A DNA stretch of 64,000 bases, taken from contig CAKSJY010000004.1 of NCBI GenBank assembly GCA_934464585.1, forward strand, positions 14,975-78,974, read 5' to 3'. Position numbers and translations under genes: made by a program. Of the stretch, positions 7,798 to 15,380 are shown one piece after another. How positions within the stretch are numbered: position 1 is the first letter of the stretch; each line of letters starts with the position of its first letter. The notes beneath the pieces were generated by a model. That model had not been told where the DNA came from, searched no databases, and saw nothing but the letters and a program-made list of their open reading frames with translations. The DNA is from an uncultured Eubacteriales bacterium (GTDB lineage Bacteria > Bacillota > Clostridia > Oscillospirales > Acutalibacteraceae).

Positions 7798-8715
7798 TTA
7801 AAACCCATACTTGTCCTCCGGTGAATTATATGTAAGTACTGCTCCTCTTTCACTTATCTTGACCTTACCACCACAATTATAGATACCTCCACCATAACAT
7901 ATCGCTTTGTTTTCTGAAATCGTTCCCCCTGCCATTTCAAAAACCCCACGATCGTTATAAACACCTCCACCTTCTAATGAGACTTTATTATCTAAGATTG
8001 TTCCTCCATTCATCCTGAAAGTACCACGATTATAAACACCACCTCCATGGCATGACCTTTTATTTTCTGAGATTGTACCTTTAATCATTTTAAATGTAGC
8101 ACTTGTGTTATTATAAACACCGCAGCCACGTGATAATGCTCTGTTTCCTGAGATTGTCCCTCCCCTCATTTCAAAAGTGCCATAATCGTTATAAACTCCA
8201 CCGCCATCGAGATCCCCGTTTTTTGAAATTGTTCCCCCATACATCTTGAAAGTACCATGATTAAAAACACCACTATCATAATTGTTTTTAATCGTACCAC
8301 TTTTCATTTGAAATTTGCCACTATCTATGTAAACCGCCGGTTTAGCGAAACTAACGTCATTACCATCTATAGTAATTCCTTTCATTATAGCTTCACTATG
8401 ACGATCAACTTTTATAATGCTTCCTCTAAATCCATTTTTACGCATAAGAGTTCCACTGCCAATTAATGTAATATTTCTATTTATTGTAACTGTTTCATCT
8501 ATAGTAACCGTACCACTAATAGATATACTAGTTCCTTTTTTAGCCTCATCAATTGCCTTTTGAAGGTCCTTGCTTGTCCCACCATTAATATTACTTACAG
8601 CTGCAAATGATGTAACCGTTGTTATCATCATTATCACAAATAAAGTCAAAAGTACTAAAATTCCGTTTAGAGTACACTTGTCTCTAATATTTATTTTACA
8701 CCTTGATGTTGACAT
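7798..8715 (-). CDS. Secreted beta-helix repeat protein 3 (Pmp-like, most diverged copy)
   Basis: 305 residues. The signal peptide is diverged (MSTSRCKINIRDKCTLNGIL) but ends in the same VTSFAA cleavage region. It is followed by the TVTIDETVTINRNITLIGSG entry and about six GGGVYN repeats, ending NSPEDKYGF. The glycine at one repeat is changed (RGCGVYN). It has its own consensus promoter. Between its promoter and paralogue 4 lies a copied terminator with a fossil of the rubrerythrin 3' end, showing that this copy arose by tandem duplication. Confidence 0.83.
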   Translation of the reverse strand: MSTSRCKINIRDKCTLNGILVLLTLFVIMMITTVTSFAAVSNINGGTSKDLQKAIDEAKKGTSISISGTVTIDETVTINRNITLIGSGTLMRKNGFRGSIIKVDRHSEAIMKGITIDGNDVSFAKPAVYIDSGKFQMKSGTIKNNYDSGVFNHGTFKMYGGTISKNGDLDGGGVYNDYGTFEMRGGTISGNRALSRGCGVYNNTSATFKMIKGTISENKRSCHGGGVYNRGTFRMNGGTILDNKVSLEGGGVYNDRGVFEMAGGTISENKAICYGGGIYNCGGKVKISERGAVLTYNSPEDKYGF

Positions 8716-8776
8716 ATTATCCTCCCTTAGCTTTTGAGAATTTCGCTAAAAATACTTGTTATTTTTAACTATTTTT

Positions 8777-8805
8777 ATTATATTCTCTTAAATAAAGTAT
8801 TTCAA
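8777..8805 (-). promoter_or_regulatory. Promoter of repeat-protein gene 3
   Basis: Minus strand: TTGAAA (8805-8800), 17-base spacer, TATAAT (8782-8777). It is homologous to the promoters of copies 2 and 4. Confidence 0.8.
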
Positions 8806-8851
8806 GGTGTATTTATATAAACACAACATATTTTTATATAGTAATCTTCAC

Positions 8852-8893
8852 AAAATAAAAATCACCGTGTATTATACACAGTGACTTTTATTT
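8852..8893 (-). terminator. Terminator after repeat-protein gene 4 (copy of the rubrerythrin terminator)
   Basis: GTCACTGTGTA pairs with TACACGGTGAT and is followed by T5 on the minus strand. The sequence is identical to the terminator at 10402-10442. Confidence 0.8.
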
Positions 8894-8903
8894 TAATAAT
8901 TTT
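8852..8903. repeat. 52-bp exact direct repeat, copy A (rubrerythrin 3' end and terminator)
   Basis: Bases 8852-8903 are identical to 10402-10453. Weaker similarity continues for about 12 bases on the coding side. The block contains the terminator plus the stop and last codons of rubrerythrin. Here the frame reads VKIKNY-stop, in place of VKAENY-stop in the intact gene. Confidence 0.85.
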
Positions 8904-8960
8904 TAATTTTAACCTAAAATACTATTTATATTAATATGGTCATTAAGTTAGCCAATAAGC

Positions 8961-10262
8961 CTAACATCCATATTTATCTTCCGGTGAGTTACCTGTAATT
9001 ACCGCAATCTCCTCGGTTATCTTGACGTTACCACAGTTGTTATAGATGCCTCCACCATTATAAGCCTCATTTCCTGAGATGGTTCCACCAGTCATTCTAA
9101 AAGTGCTATAGTCGTTGTACACGCCTCCACCATGAGATAATGCACTGTTTCCTAAGATTGATCCGCCGGTCATATTAAACTTACCTGCACAGTCAGTATT
9201 ATAAACTCCGCCGCCATCTATACTTGCTTCATTCTTTGATACTGTTCCATCCAGCATTTTAAAAGTGGCAAAATCATTATAAACGCCACCACCATATCGT
9301 GCTTTATTTCCTGAAATCGTCCCACATATCATTTCAAAATTACCAAAATGATTATAAATACCGCCACCATATCCGGCTTTATTTTCTGAGATCATTCCTC
9401 CACGCATTTCAGACAAACCATCTAGCATACCGCATTCGCTATAAACACCGCCACCTCCTTTACTTGCCTTGTTTTTGGAAATTGTTCCTCCAATAATTTT
9501 AAATATGCCACAATCATTATAAACACCGCCGCCATACGCCACTTCATTTTCCGAGATTGTTCCGTTAGTCATCGTAAAACTACCATTGCAGTTATAGACG
9601 CCTCCACCACAGCTTATTGCTGCATTTGCCGAAATCATTTTATTTGTAATTCCAAAGGTAGTACAATCATTTGTGATTGCTCTATTTCCTGAAATGATGC
9701 CACCTTTCATCTCAAATGTACCACGGTAGTTATAAACACCTGCACCATTTTGATCCTCATTATCTGAGATTGTTCCTCCTGTCATCTCGAAAGTGCCGTA
9801 GTAATTATTAATACCACCGCTTTTGTTATTTTTAATCGTACCACTTCTCATTTGAAACTTACCTTTGTATATGTAAACCGCCGAGTTATTACTTTGGGTT
9901 TCATTACCGTCTATAGTAATATCCTCCATTATTAACTCAGAATTAGTGCCAACATACACCATAGCACCCTTAAATCCATCTTCACGGATAAGCGTTCCAC
10001 TACCTGTTAATGTGATATTTTTGTCTATATTAACTGTTTCGTCTATAGTAACTGTATCACTTATAAATATACTCGATCCGCTACTAGCCTTATTAATTGC
10101 TTTCTGAAGATCTTGGCTTGTACCACCATCGACATTAATGCTTGTAGCTGCAAAGGATGTAACTGTCGTTAGCGTCATAGTAGCTAACAAAGTCATAAGT
10201 ACTAAAAATCCACTTAGAATAAACCTGTTTCCAATTTTCATTTTACCTTTTGATATTGACAC
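8961..10262 (-). CDS. Secreted beta-helix repeat protein 4 (Pmp-like)
   Basis: 433 residues. The signal peptide is nearly identical to copy 1 (MSISKGKMKIGNRFILSGFL, ending VTSFAA). A beta-helix entry and about 12 GGGVYN repeat units follow, ending NSPEDKYG plus Cys. Residues around 185-200 hold a degenerate unit (CTTFGITNKMISANAAIS) that lost the GGGVYN turn. Its 3' flank is nearly identical to that of copy 1 (4750-4803 against 8910-8960), pointing to recent duplication or gene conversion between the outer copies. No cell-wall anchor is seen. Confidence 0.85.
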   Translation of the reverse strand: MSISKGKMKIGNRFILSGFLVLMTLLATMTLTTVTSFAATSINVDGGTSQDLQKAINKASSGSSIFISDTVTIDETVNIDKNITLTGSGTLIREDGFKGAMVYVGTNSELIMEDITIDGNETQSNNSAVYIYKGKFQMRSGTIKNNKSGGINNYYGTFEMTGGTISDNEDQNGAGVYNYRGTFEMKGGIISGNRAITNDCTTFGITNKMISANAAISCGGGVYNCNGSFTMTNGTISENEVAYGGGVYNDCGIFKIIGGTISKNKASKGGGGVYSECGMLDGLSEMRGGMISENKAGYGGGIYNHFGNFEMICGTISGNKARYGGGVYNDFATFKMLDGTVSKNEASIDGGGVYNTDCAGKFNMTGGSILGNSALSHGGGVYNDYSTFRMTGGTISGNEAYNGGGIYNNCGNVKITEEIAVITGNSPEDKYGC

Positions 10263-10324
10263 ATTATTTCCCCTTTAACTTCTAAAATTTTCTTTAAAAA
10301 CATTTATTAATTACCACTGTTTTT

Positions 10325-10353
10325 ATTATATTCTGTTAAATAAAATATTTCAA
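10325..10353 (-). promoter_or_regulatory. Promoter of repeat-protein gene 4
   Basis: Minus strand: TTGAAA (10353-10348), 17-base spacer, TATAAT (10330-10325). Confidence 0.8.
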
Positions 10354-10401
10354 TATGCAATTTACACAAATATAAAATATTTTTATTGTATGATTTTTAC
10401 A

Positions 10402-10442
10402 AAAATAAAAATCACCGTGTATTATACACAGTGACTTTTATT
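10402..10442 (-). terminator. Rubrerythrin terminator
   Basis: This hairpin with a T tract lies immediately after the rubrerythrin stop codon and is identical to the copy at 8852. Confidence 0.82.
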
Positions 10443-10453
10443 TTAATAATTTT
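10402..10453. repeat. 52-bp exact direct repeat, copy B (source copy)
   Basis: This is the partner of 8852-8903. It overlaps the real rubrerythrin stop codon and last codons, so it is the original of the duplicated block. Confidence 0.85.
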
Positions 10454-10982
10454 CAGCTTTAACTTCAAAATATGATTTTTCATGTTTACATACAGGGCAA
10501 ATATCCGGTGCCTTTTTACCCCTATGAATACGTCCGCAGTTTCTGCATAACCATTCTGTTTCTTCTTCTTTTTCAAATACTTTTTCTGTTTTAATATTTT
10601 CAGCAAGCTTTAAAAATCTTTCTTCGTGGGATTTTTCAATATCTGCCACCATGCTCATAGTTGCAGATATCTCATCAAAGCCTTCCTCCTTTGCGGTTTC
10701 TGCAAATTCTTTATACATTTCAAACCATTCATAGTGCTCGCCTCTTGCAGCATCAAGCAAACATTCAGTCGTAGACGAAAATATATCACCCTTTAAATAT
10801 TTAAACCAAATCTTCGCATGTGCTTTTTCATTTGATGCGGTTTCTTCAAATATATCTGCAATTTGCTGATACCCATTTTTTCTTGCTACATCTGCATAAA
10901 ATGTATACTTATTTCTTGCCTGTGATTCACCGCCAAATGCTGCCATCAAATTTTTCTCTGTTTTGCTTCCACTTAACTCCAT
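10443..10982 (-). CDS. Rubrerythrin
   Basis: 179 residues from the ATG at 10982, chosen because an ideal AAAGGAGG site lies eight bases upstream. The N-terminal ferritin-like four-helix domain supplies the di-iron Glu/His ligands (for example EKAHAKIW and EKSHEERF). The C-terminal rubredoxin-like domain has WLCRNCGRIH and CPVCKHEKSYF, the four-Cys iron site. Rubrerythrins reduce hydrogen peroxide in the cytosol of anaerobes. It lies downstream of rsmI. A 21-bp palindrome just before the ribosome binding site may be regulatory. Confidence 0.95.
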   Translation of the reverse strand: MELSGSKTEKNLMAAFGGESQARNKYTFYADVARKNGYQQIADIFEETASNEKAHAKIWFKYLKGDIFSSTTECLLDAARGEHYEWFEMYKEFAETAKEEGFDEISATMSMVADIEKSHEERFLKLAENIKTEKVFEKEEETEWLCRNCGRIHRGKKAPDICPVCKHEKSYFEVKAENY

Positions 10983-10995
10983 AAAAAAGACCTCC

Positions 10996-11016
10996 TTTTC
11001 CAATATTATTGGAAAA
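10996..11016. promoter_or_regulatory. 21-bp palindrome upstream of rubrerythrin
   Basis: TTTTCCAATA-T-TATTGGAAAA is a perfect inverted repeat, immediately upstream of the rubrerythrin ribosome binding site and 20 bases after the rsmI stop. It could be a peroxide-responsive operator or an mRNA hairpin. No T tract follows it, so a terminator is unlikely. Confidence 0.5.
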
Positions 11017-11036
11017 ATAAAGAACTTTTATGCAAA

Positions 11037-11864
11037 TTAATTCTCAACTAAGCTTTTATATATCTCTCCCTTTTTAATACCTGTTATTGCAGCCGCTTTT
11101 TTAGATGATTCTGAAAGTGAAAAACCTTTTTCTATTAAATCTTCTGCAATTTTCTGTGCATCCTCTAGACCATATGACTCCTTTTCCTCAGGTTCCTTAC
11201 CTTCTATAATTAAGACAAACTCACCTTTTGGTTTTTCATCATTCATTCTTATTAGAGCCTGTTTAAATGTTGTTTTTATTACTTCCTCATGAATCTTAGT
11301 AAGTTCTCTAACTAATGTTATCCTTCTATCACCAAGTATGTTATACATATCCTCTAGGGTAGACTTCAACTTATGAGGTGCCTCATAGAATATCATCGTA
11401 CGTTTTTCATCAATAAGCTCGATAAGGTGTTCCTTACGCCTTTTTTTATTAACACTCAAAAACCCCTCAAATGTAAATCGGCCTGTTTTCATACCTGAAA
11501 TTGCAAGAGCTGATATCAATGCACTTGGTCCTGGCACAACTGTTACCTCAATACCTCTTTCAATACATTGGCATACAAGTTCTTCGCCCGGGTCTGATAT
11601 AGCCGGCATTCCAGCATCAGATACCAAAACACAGTTTTCACCATTTTGTATTCTATCGCAAATTATCTCACCTTTTTGAAATTTGTTATGCTCAAAATAA
11701 CTAATCATAGGTTTTTTTATACCAAAATGATTCAAAAGTTTAATCGTTACACGTGTATCTTCTGCTGCTATAAAATCACAGTCTTTAAGTGTGTTTATTG
11801 CTCTTTCAGAAAAATCTCCTAAGTTTCCTATAGGTGTACCTACCACAAAAAGTTTTCCGCTCAT
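11037..11864 (-). CDS. rsmI: 16S rRNA (cytidine(1402)-2'-O)-methyltransferase
   Basis: 275 residues, the normal length for RsmI. The start KLFVVGTPIGNLGDFSERA and the AAEDTRVTIKLLNHFGI and VSDAGMPAISDPG blocks are diagnostic of this SAM-dependent tetrapyrrole-methylase-fold enzyme. It methylates the ribose of C1402 in the decoding centre. The C-terminal ~50 residues form the usual helical extension. The gene overlaps the upstream tRNA methyltransferase by four bases (ATGA), so the two RNA-modification genes are translationally coupled. Confidence 0.95.
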   Translation of the reverse strand: MSGKLFVVGTPIGNLGDFSERAINTLKDCDFIAAEDTRVTIKLLNHFGIKKPMISYFEHNKFQKGEIICDRIQNGENCVLVSDAGMPAISDPGEELVCQCIERGIEVTVVPGPSALISALAISGMKTGRFTFEGFLSVNKKRRKEHLIELIDEKRTMIFYEAPHKLKSTLEDMYNILGDRRITLVRELTKIHEEVIKTTFKQALIRMNDEKPKGEFVLIIEGKEPEEKESYGLEDAQKIAEDLIEKGFSLSESSKKAAAITGIKKGEIYKSLVEN

Positions 11865-12616
11865 CTATTATTTTCCCCGTATTCTCCATAAATTTTTTTC
11901 ATTTCATCTGAAAAGTTTCCATTATCATCCTCAATAAAAAGTGGAGGTTGTACCCGTAACCCGGGTCTTCCACCCCTTATTCCTTCGATTAGAAAAAGTT
12001 TTGGTTCTTTATTTTTTCTTTGATGCACAAAGCGTAATCTTTTAGGTTCTAAATCAGCCTTACGCATAGCATGAATTACATCACATAAGCGTTCCGGACG
12101 TAAACAAAGGCAGAATCTTCCTCTAAACTGTAAAAGTTTCGAGGCAACTGCTGTAATATCCGAAATCGTGCATTCCTTTTCGTGTCTTGCAATAATCTCC
12201 GAATGATGTGCACTTTGGACTCCGGAACCTATTTGTTTATATGGCGGATTACACGATACAACATTGAAACTACCAAATTCAAGTTTACCCTTTAAATCTT
12301 TCAAATCTGAATTTATTACATTAATTTTATCGCAAAAGCCATTAATCTTTATTGATTTTTCAATAAGTTCTGAAGCATCACTTTGTATTTCCACTGCATT
12401 TATAACTGCACCCTTATTATCCCTCGCCCATAAAAAAGGAATTGTTCCACAACCTGAACCTAAATCAACACATTTATCCCTTGAAAGTGGTGAAGAAAAG
12501 TCTGCTAATAAAATCGTATCTGTTGTAAAGTGGTGTATATCTGAAACTATTATCTTAACATTCTTCCCCAATTGCTCTATACGTTCATTATCTTTTATAT
12601 TATACAAATATTTCAC
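11861..12616 (-). CDS. tRNA1(Val) (adenine(37)-N6)-methyltransferase (TrmN6/YfiC-like)
   Basis: 251 residues. A Rossmann methyltransferase with the SAM motif CVDLGSGCGTIPFLWA and the NPPY catalytic motif (SCNPPYKQIGSG) of N6-adenine methylases. It shows the basic C-terminal stretch and the N-terminal NERIEQLGKN typical of the family. In Firmicutes this gene usually precedes rsmI, as here. The start is the GTG at 12616 or, with a better spaced AGGTG site, the TTG at 12607. A consensus promoter lies just upstream. Confidence 0.92.
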   Translation of the reverse strand: MKYLYNIKDNERIEQLGKNVKIIVSDIHHFTTDTILLADFSSPLSRDKCVDLGSGCGTIPFLWARDNKGAVINAVEIQSDASELIEKSIKINGFCDKINVINSDLKDLKGKLEFGSFNVVSCNPPYKQIGSGVQSAHHSEIIARHEKECTISDITAVASKLLQFRGRFCLCLRPERLCDVIHAMRKADLEPKRLRFVHQRKNKEPKLFLIEGIRGGRPGLRVQPPLFIEDDNGNFSDEMKKIYGEYGENNR

Positions 12617-12627
12617 CTACCAAAGAT

Positions 12628-12656
12628 ATTATAATCATATTTAATATATAGGTCAA
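12628..12656 (-). promoter_or_regulatory. Promoter of the tRNA methyltransferase-rsmI operon
   Basis: Minus strand: TTGACC (12656-12651), 17-base spacer, TATAAT (12633-12628). Confidence 0.75.
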
Positions 12657-12758
12657 ACAATATATACATAAAGTTTAATATAAAGATTCAATAACCAACC
12701 GTTAATTATGTATTAGATATATTTTTTACATAAAGCCTAAAAATAGGACAACCCCTTT

Positions 12759-12792
12759 ATGACAAACACCGACCTATATAAAGAAGTATAAT
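12759..12792 (+). promoter_or_regulatory. Candidate Spo0A-type promoter of spoIIE
   Basis: ATGACA at 12759-12764 and TATAAT at 12787-12792 are separated by 22 bases. Unusually long spacing is known for Spo0A-activated sigma-A promoters such as spoIIG and spoIIE of Bacillus. ATGACAAA here is the reverse complement of TTTGTCAT, one base off an 0A box core. This is inference from pattern and context. Confidence 0.45.
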
Positions 12793-12844
12793 TATCTTAT
12801 CAACTACAAGAAAAACTAATAAATTATAACGGTGGTGTGTAAAC

Positions 12845-15172
12845 TTGAAAAATGACAATCTAACGTTGCAAAGAAGGCTGACTGGGTTATTACCCAACGG
12901 CCTAATTAAATCTATTATCATACAAATAGTATATTTTGTACTCGGCATATTAGTCTCAAGATCGGTTGTGCTGGGTAACTACTCTCCATTTGGTGCAGCA
13001 TTTCTTGCTGCAGTACCATATTCTAATATATGGTGTGCTCTGGCAGGTTCTATATTGGGATATATGCTCCCGTCATCTATTATGAGTAGCTTAAAATATA
13101 TAGCATCCATACTCGCAATAGCTGCTATACGCTGGACATTGAATGATTTAAAAAGGGTTACTATGCATCCTCTCTATGCTCCCGCAGTAGCCTTCATACC
13201 AACAATTTCTACCGGACTTGCCATGGCCTTAATTCAAGGAATTGACGCCACTGCAGTTGTGACCATAATAACCGAGTCTCTTCTTTCTGCGAGTGGCGCC
13301 TACTTTTTTGAAAGGAGTATATCGGCCACATCCGGAAAATTAGGAATCTGTACTATGGATCAGCAGGAATTCGCCTGCGTATCAATGTCCATATTTATTA
13401 TGATACTCTCGCTTTCATCTATAAATATTTCAGGGATATCAATAGGAAGAATTCTCGCCATCTTGATTATACTTATATGTTCAAAATATGCCGGTGTTGC
13501 CGGCGGAAGTGTCGCGGGTATAGCCTCCGGAGTAGTCTTCAGTATCTCATCAACAAATTTTTTATATTTATCAGGTACATATGCCTTTTCCGGAATGATG
13601 TCCGGATTGTTTTCTCCACTCGGTAAAATCGGAATAGCCGGTGCATTTATACTTTCAAATGCTGTCGTTTCGCTTGAATCCGGAGATGTTACACTAATTA
13701 TAACCGGAATGTATGAAGTGATGGCAGCAACACTTATTTTTATGGTAATTCCACAAAAATCACTAGACAAGTTTTCGGGATTATTCGAAAAAAAGACTGG
13801 ATTTATTAAAGTTGATTCACTTAGGAACTCTGTAATTATGCGAATAAATCATGTTTCACGTGCACTCGAAGCTGTGTCAAATTCTGTAGATTCTGTTTCT
13901 AAAAAACTTTCAAAGCTAAGTCATGATGACTTTAAATGGGTTTTAACGCGCGCAATTGATAGTAATTGTCACAGATGTGGTTTAAAAGTCTTTTGCTGGG
14001 AACGTGAATATGACAGAACCAAAAATGTTTTTGACAGTATAAAGAATCCCCTTATTAAAAATGGTTACATCTCTCAAGATGATATTGATGAAAAGTTTTC
14101 AGAAAGATGCTGCAAGTCACCTGAAATAGTACGGTCTATAAACAAAAACTATGATGAATACTTAGCCAAAGAAGCAGCAAGCAGACGTATGGATGAGCTT
14201 AGAAGCGTTATTGGTGAACAGTTTTCAGGAGTAGGAGAGTTACTCAAAGATATATCCGATGAATTTAAAGAGTATGAAGTCTTTGATAATAATACAGCAG
14301 AAAAGATAGTAAGCTTCTTCAAAAGCATAGATATGTGTCCGGCAGATATAAGTTGCAGACTAGATAAATTTGGCAGAATGTTTATTGAAATAAATCTTAT
14401 TAACTTAGACCAAAGAAGAATAAAAAAGCTACAAATTACCAATGAACTTTCAAAAATATGTTCACGAAAACTCGATGCCCCCTGCATAAGCTATACACCA
14501 CAACAATGCAAAATCCAAATTAGTGAACGTCCTGAATTCGATGTTGAAATCGCTGTCGCTCAGCACATCTATAAAAATGGAAATCTTTGTGGCGATAACT
14601 ACTGTTACTTTAACGATGGTATGGGAAGAACTATCGCAATAATAAGTGACGGTATGGGTACAGGCGGAAGAGCCGCTGTCGATGGTGCTATGACAACAGG
14701 TATACTCTCTCAACTTACCAAAGCAGGGCTTGGATTTGATTCTGCACTTAAAATAGTAAATTCTGCCTTAATAGTAAAATCAGGTGACGAATCACTTTCT
14801 ACAATCGATATCTCATGTATCGACCTTTTTACCGGAAATGTTGAGTTTATGAAAGCAGGTGCACCTATTACATTCGTAAAAAAGAACAATTCTGTTGTAT
14901 GTATCGAGTCCCCATCACTTCCAGTTGGGATATTGACAAGTGTAGAATTTTCAAAATCTTCTATTAAAATTGAAGAAGACGATTTAATTTTAATGGTATC
15001 CGATGGTGCTTTAGCAACAGGTGAAAAATGGATTGAAAACGAACTTAAAAATTGGAATAATAATGATATCGACAGCTTTGCAAATTATTTAATCGATGAG
15101 GCAGTTAAGCGACGCACCGATGGATATGACGATGATATAACTGTGATGGTGGCAAGGTTAAAGGAGTATTAA
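12845..15172 (+). CDS. spoIIE: Stage II sporulation protein E, PP2C-type phosphatase
   Basis: 775 residues, close to the usual SpoIIE length. The N-terminal ~300 residues hold about ten membrane helices, followed by a central FtsZ-interacting/regulatory region with a Cys cluster (NCHRCGLKVFCWERE). The C-terminal PP2C phosphatase has IISDGMGTGGRAAVDGAM and ILMVSDGA, carrying the metal-binding Asp residues. In sporulation SpoIIE sits at the asymmetric septum and dephosphorylates SpoIIAA to release sigma-F. The TTG start follows a GGTGG site. This shows that the organism belongs to a spore-forming lineage. Confidence 0.96.
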   Translation: MKNDNLTLQRRLTGLLPNGLIKSIIIQIVYFVLGILVSRSVVLGNYSPFGAAFLAAVPYSNIWCALAGSILGYMLPSSIMSSLKYIASILAIAAIRWTLNDLKRVTMHPLYAPAVAFIPTISTGLAMALIQGIDATAVVTIITESLLSASGAYFFERSISATSGKLGICTMDQQEFACVSMSIFIMILSLSSINISGISIGRILAILIILICSKYAGVAGGSVAGIASGVVFSISSTNFLYLSGTYAFSGMMSGLFSPLGKIGIAGAFILSNAVVSLESGDVTLIITGMYEVMAATLIFMVIPQKSLDKFSGLFEKKTGFIKVDSLRNSVIMRINHVSRALEAVSNSVDSVSKKLSKLSHDDFKWVLTRAIDSNCHRCGLKVFCWEREYDRTKNVFDSIKNPLIKNGYISQDDIDEKFSERCCKSPEIVRSINKNYDEYLAKEAASRRMDELRSVIGEQFSGVGELLKDISDEFKEYEVFDNNTAEKIVSFFKSIDMCPADISCRLDKFGRMFIEINLINLDQRRIKKLQITNELSKICSRKLDAPCISYTPQQCKIQISERPEFDVEIAVAQHIYKNGNLCGDNYCYFNDGMGRTIAIISDGMGTGGRAAVDGAMTTGILSQLTKAGLGFDSALKIVNSALIVKSGDESLSTIDISCIDLFTGNVEFMKAGAPITFVKKNNSVVCIESPSLPVGILTSVEFSKSSIKIEEDDLILMVSDGALATGEKWIENELKNWNNNDIDSFANYLIDEAVKRRTDGYDDDITVMVARLKEY

Positions 15173-15255
15173 GGTTTACTTTTGTTAGGCTTTTCTATTA
15201 TTTACTCAGTAATTCGATCCTTCAATACAAATAAATATACGGATTTATATATAAG

Positions 15256-15300
15256 AATGATCCCCGGCAAACAAAATCTGTTGCCAGGGATCATTTATAT
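15256..15300 (+). terminator. Bidirectional terminator after spoIIE
   Basis: AATGATCCCCGGCAA pairs with TTGCCAGGGATCATT and is followed by a T-rich stretch. It separates spoIIE from the convergent giant gene. Confidence 0.82.
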
Positions 15301-15380
15301 TTTATGTTTTAGCATTTTAATTATGGAGGCCTAGTTTCAGCTATTTGTATAATGTTTATGAACATTAATGCCTTTATAAA

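Noticed and set aside
4804..10262. Regularly spaced repeats that could suggest a CRISPR or satellite array
   Set aside because: The repeats are imperfect, in frame, 63-78 bases long and encode GGGxYN protein units; there are no unique spacers or cas genes.
13360..13770. 136-codon minus-strand frame inside spoIIE
   Set aside because: It is antisense to the membrane domain of SpoIIE, without a ribosome binding site or known motif.
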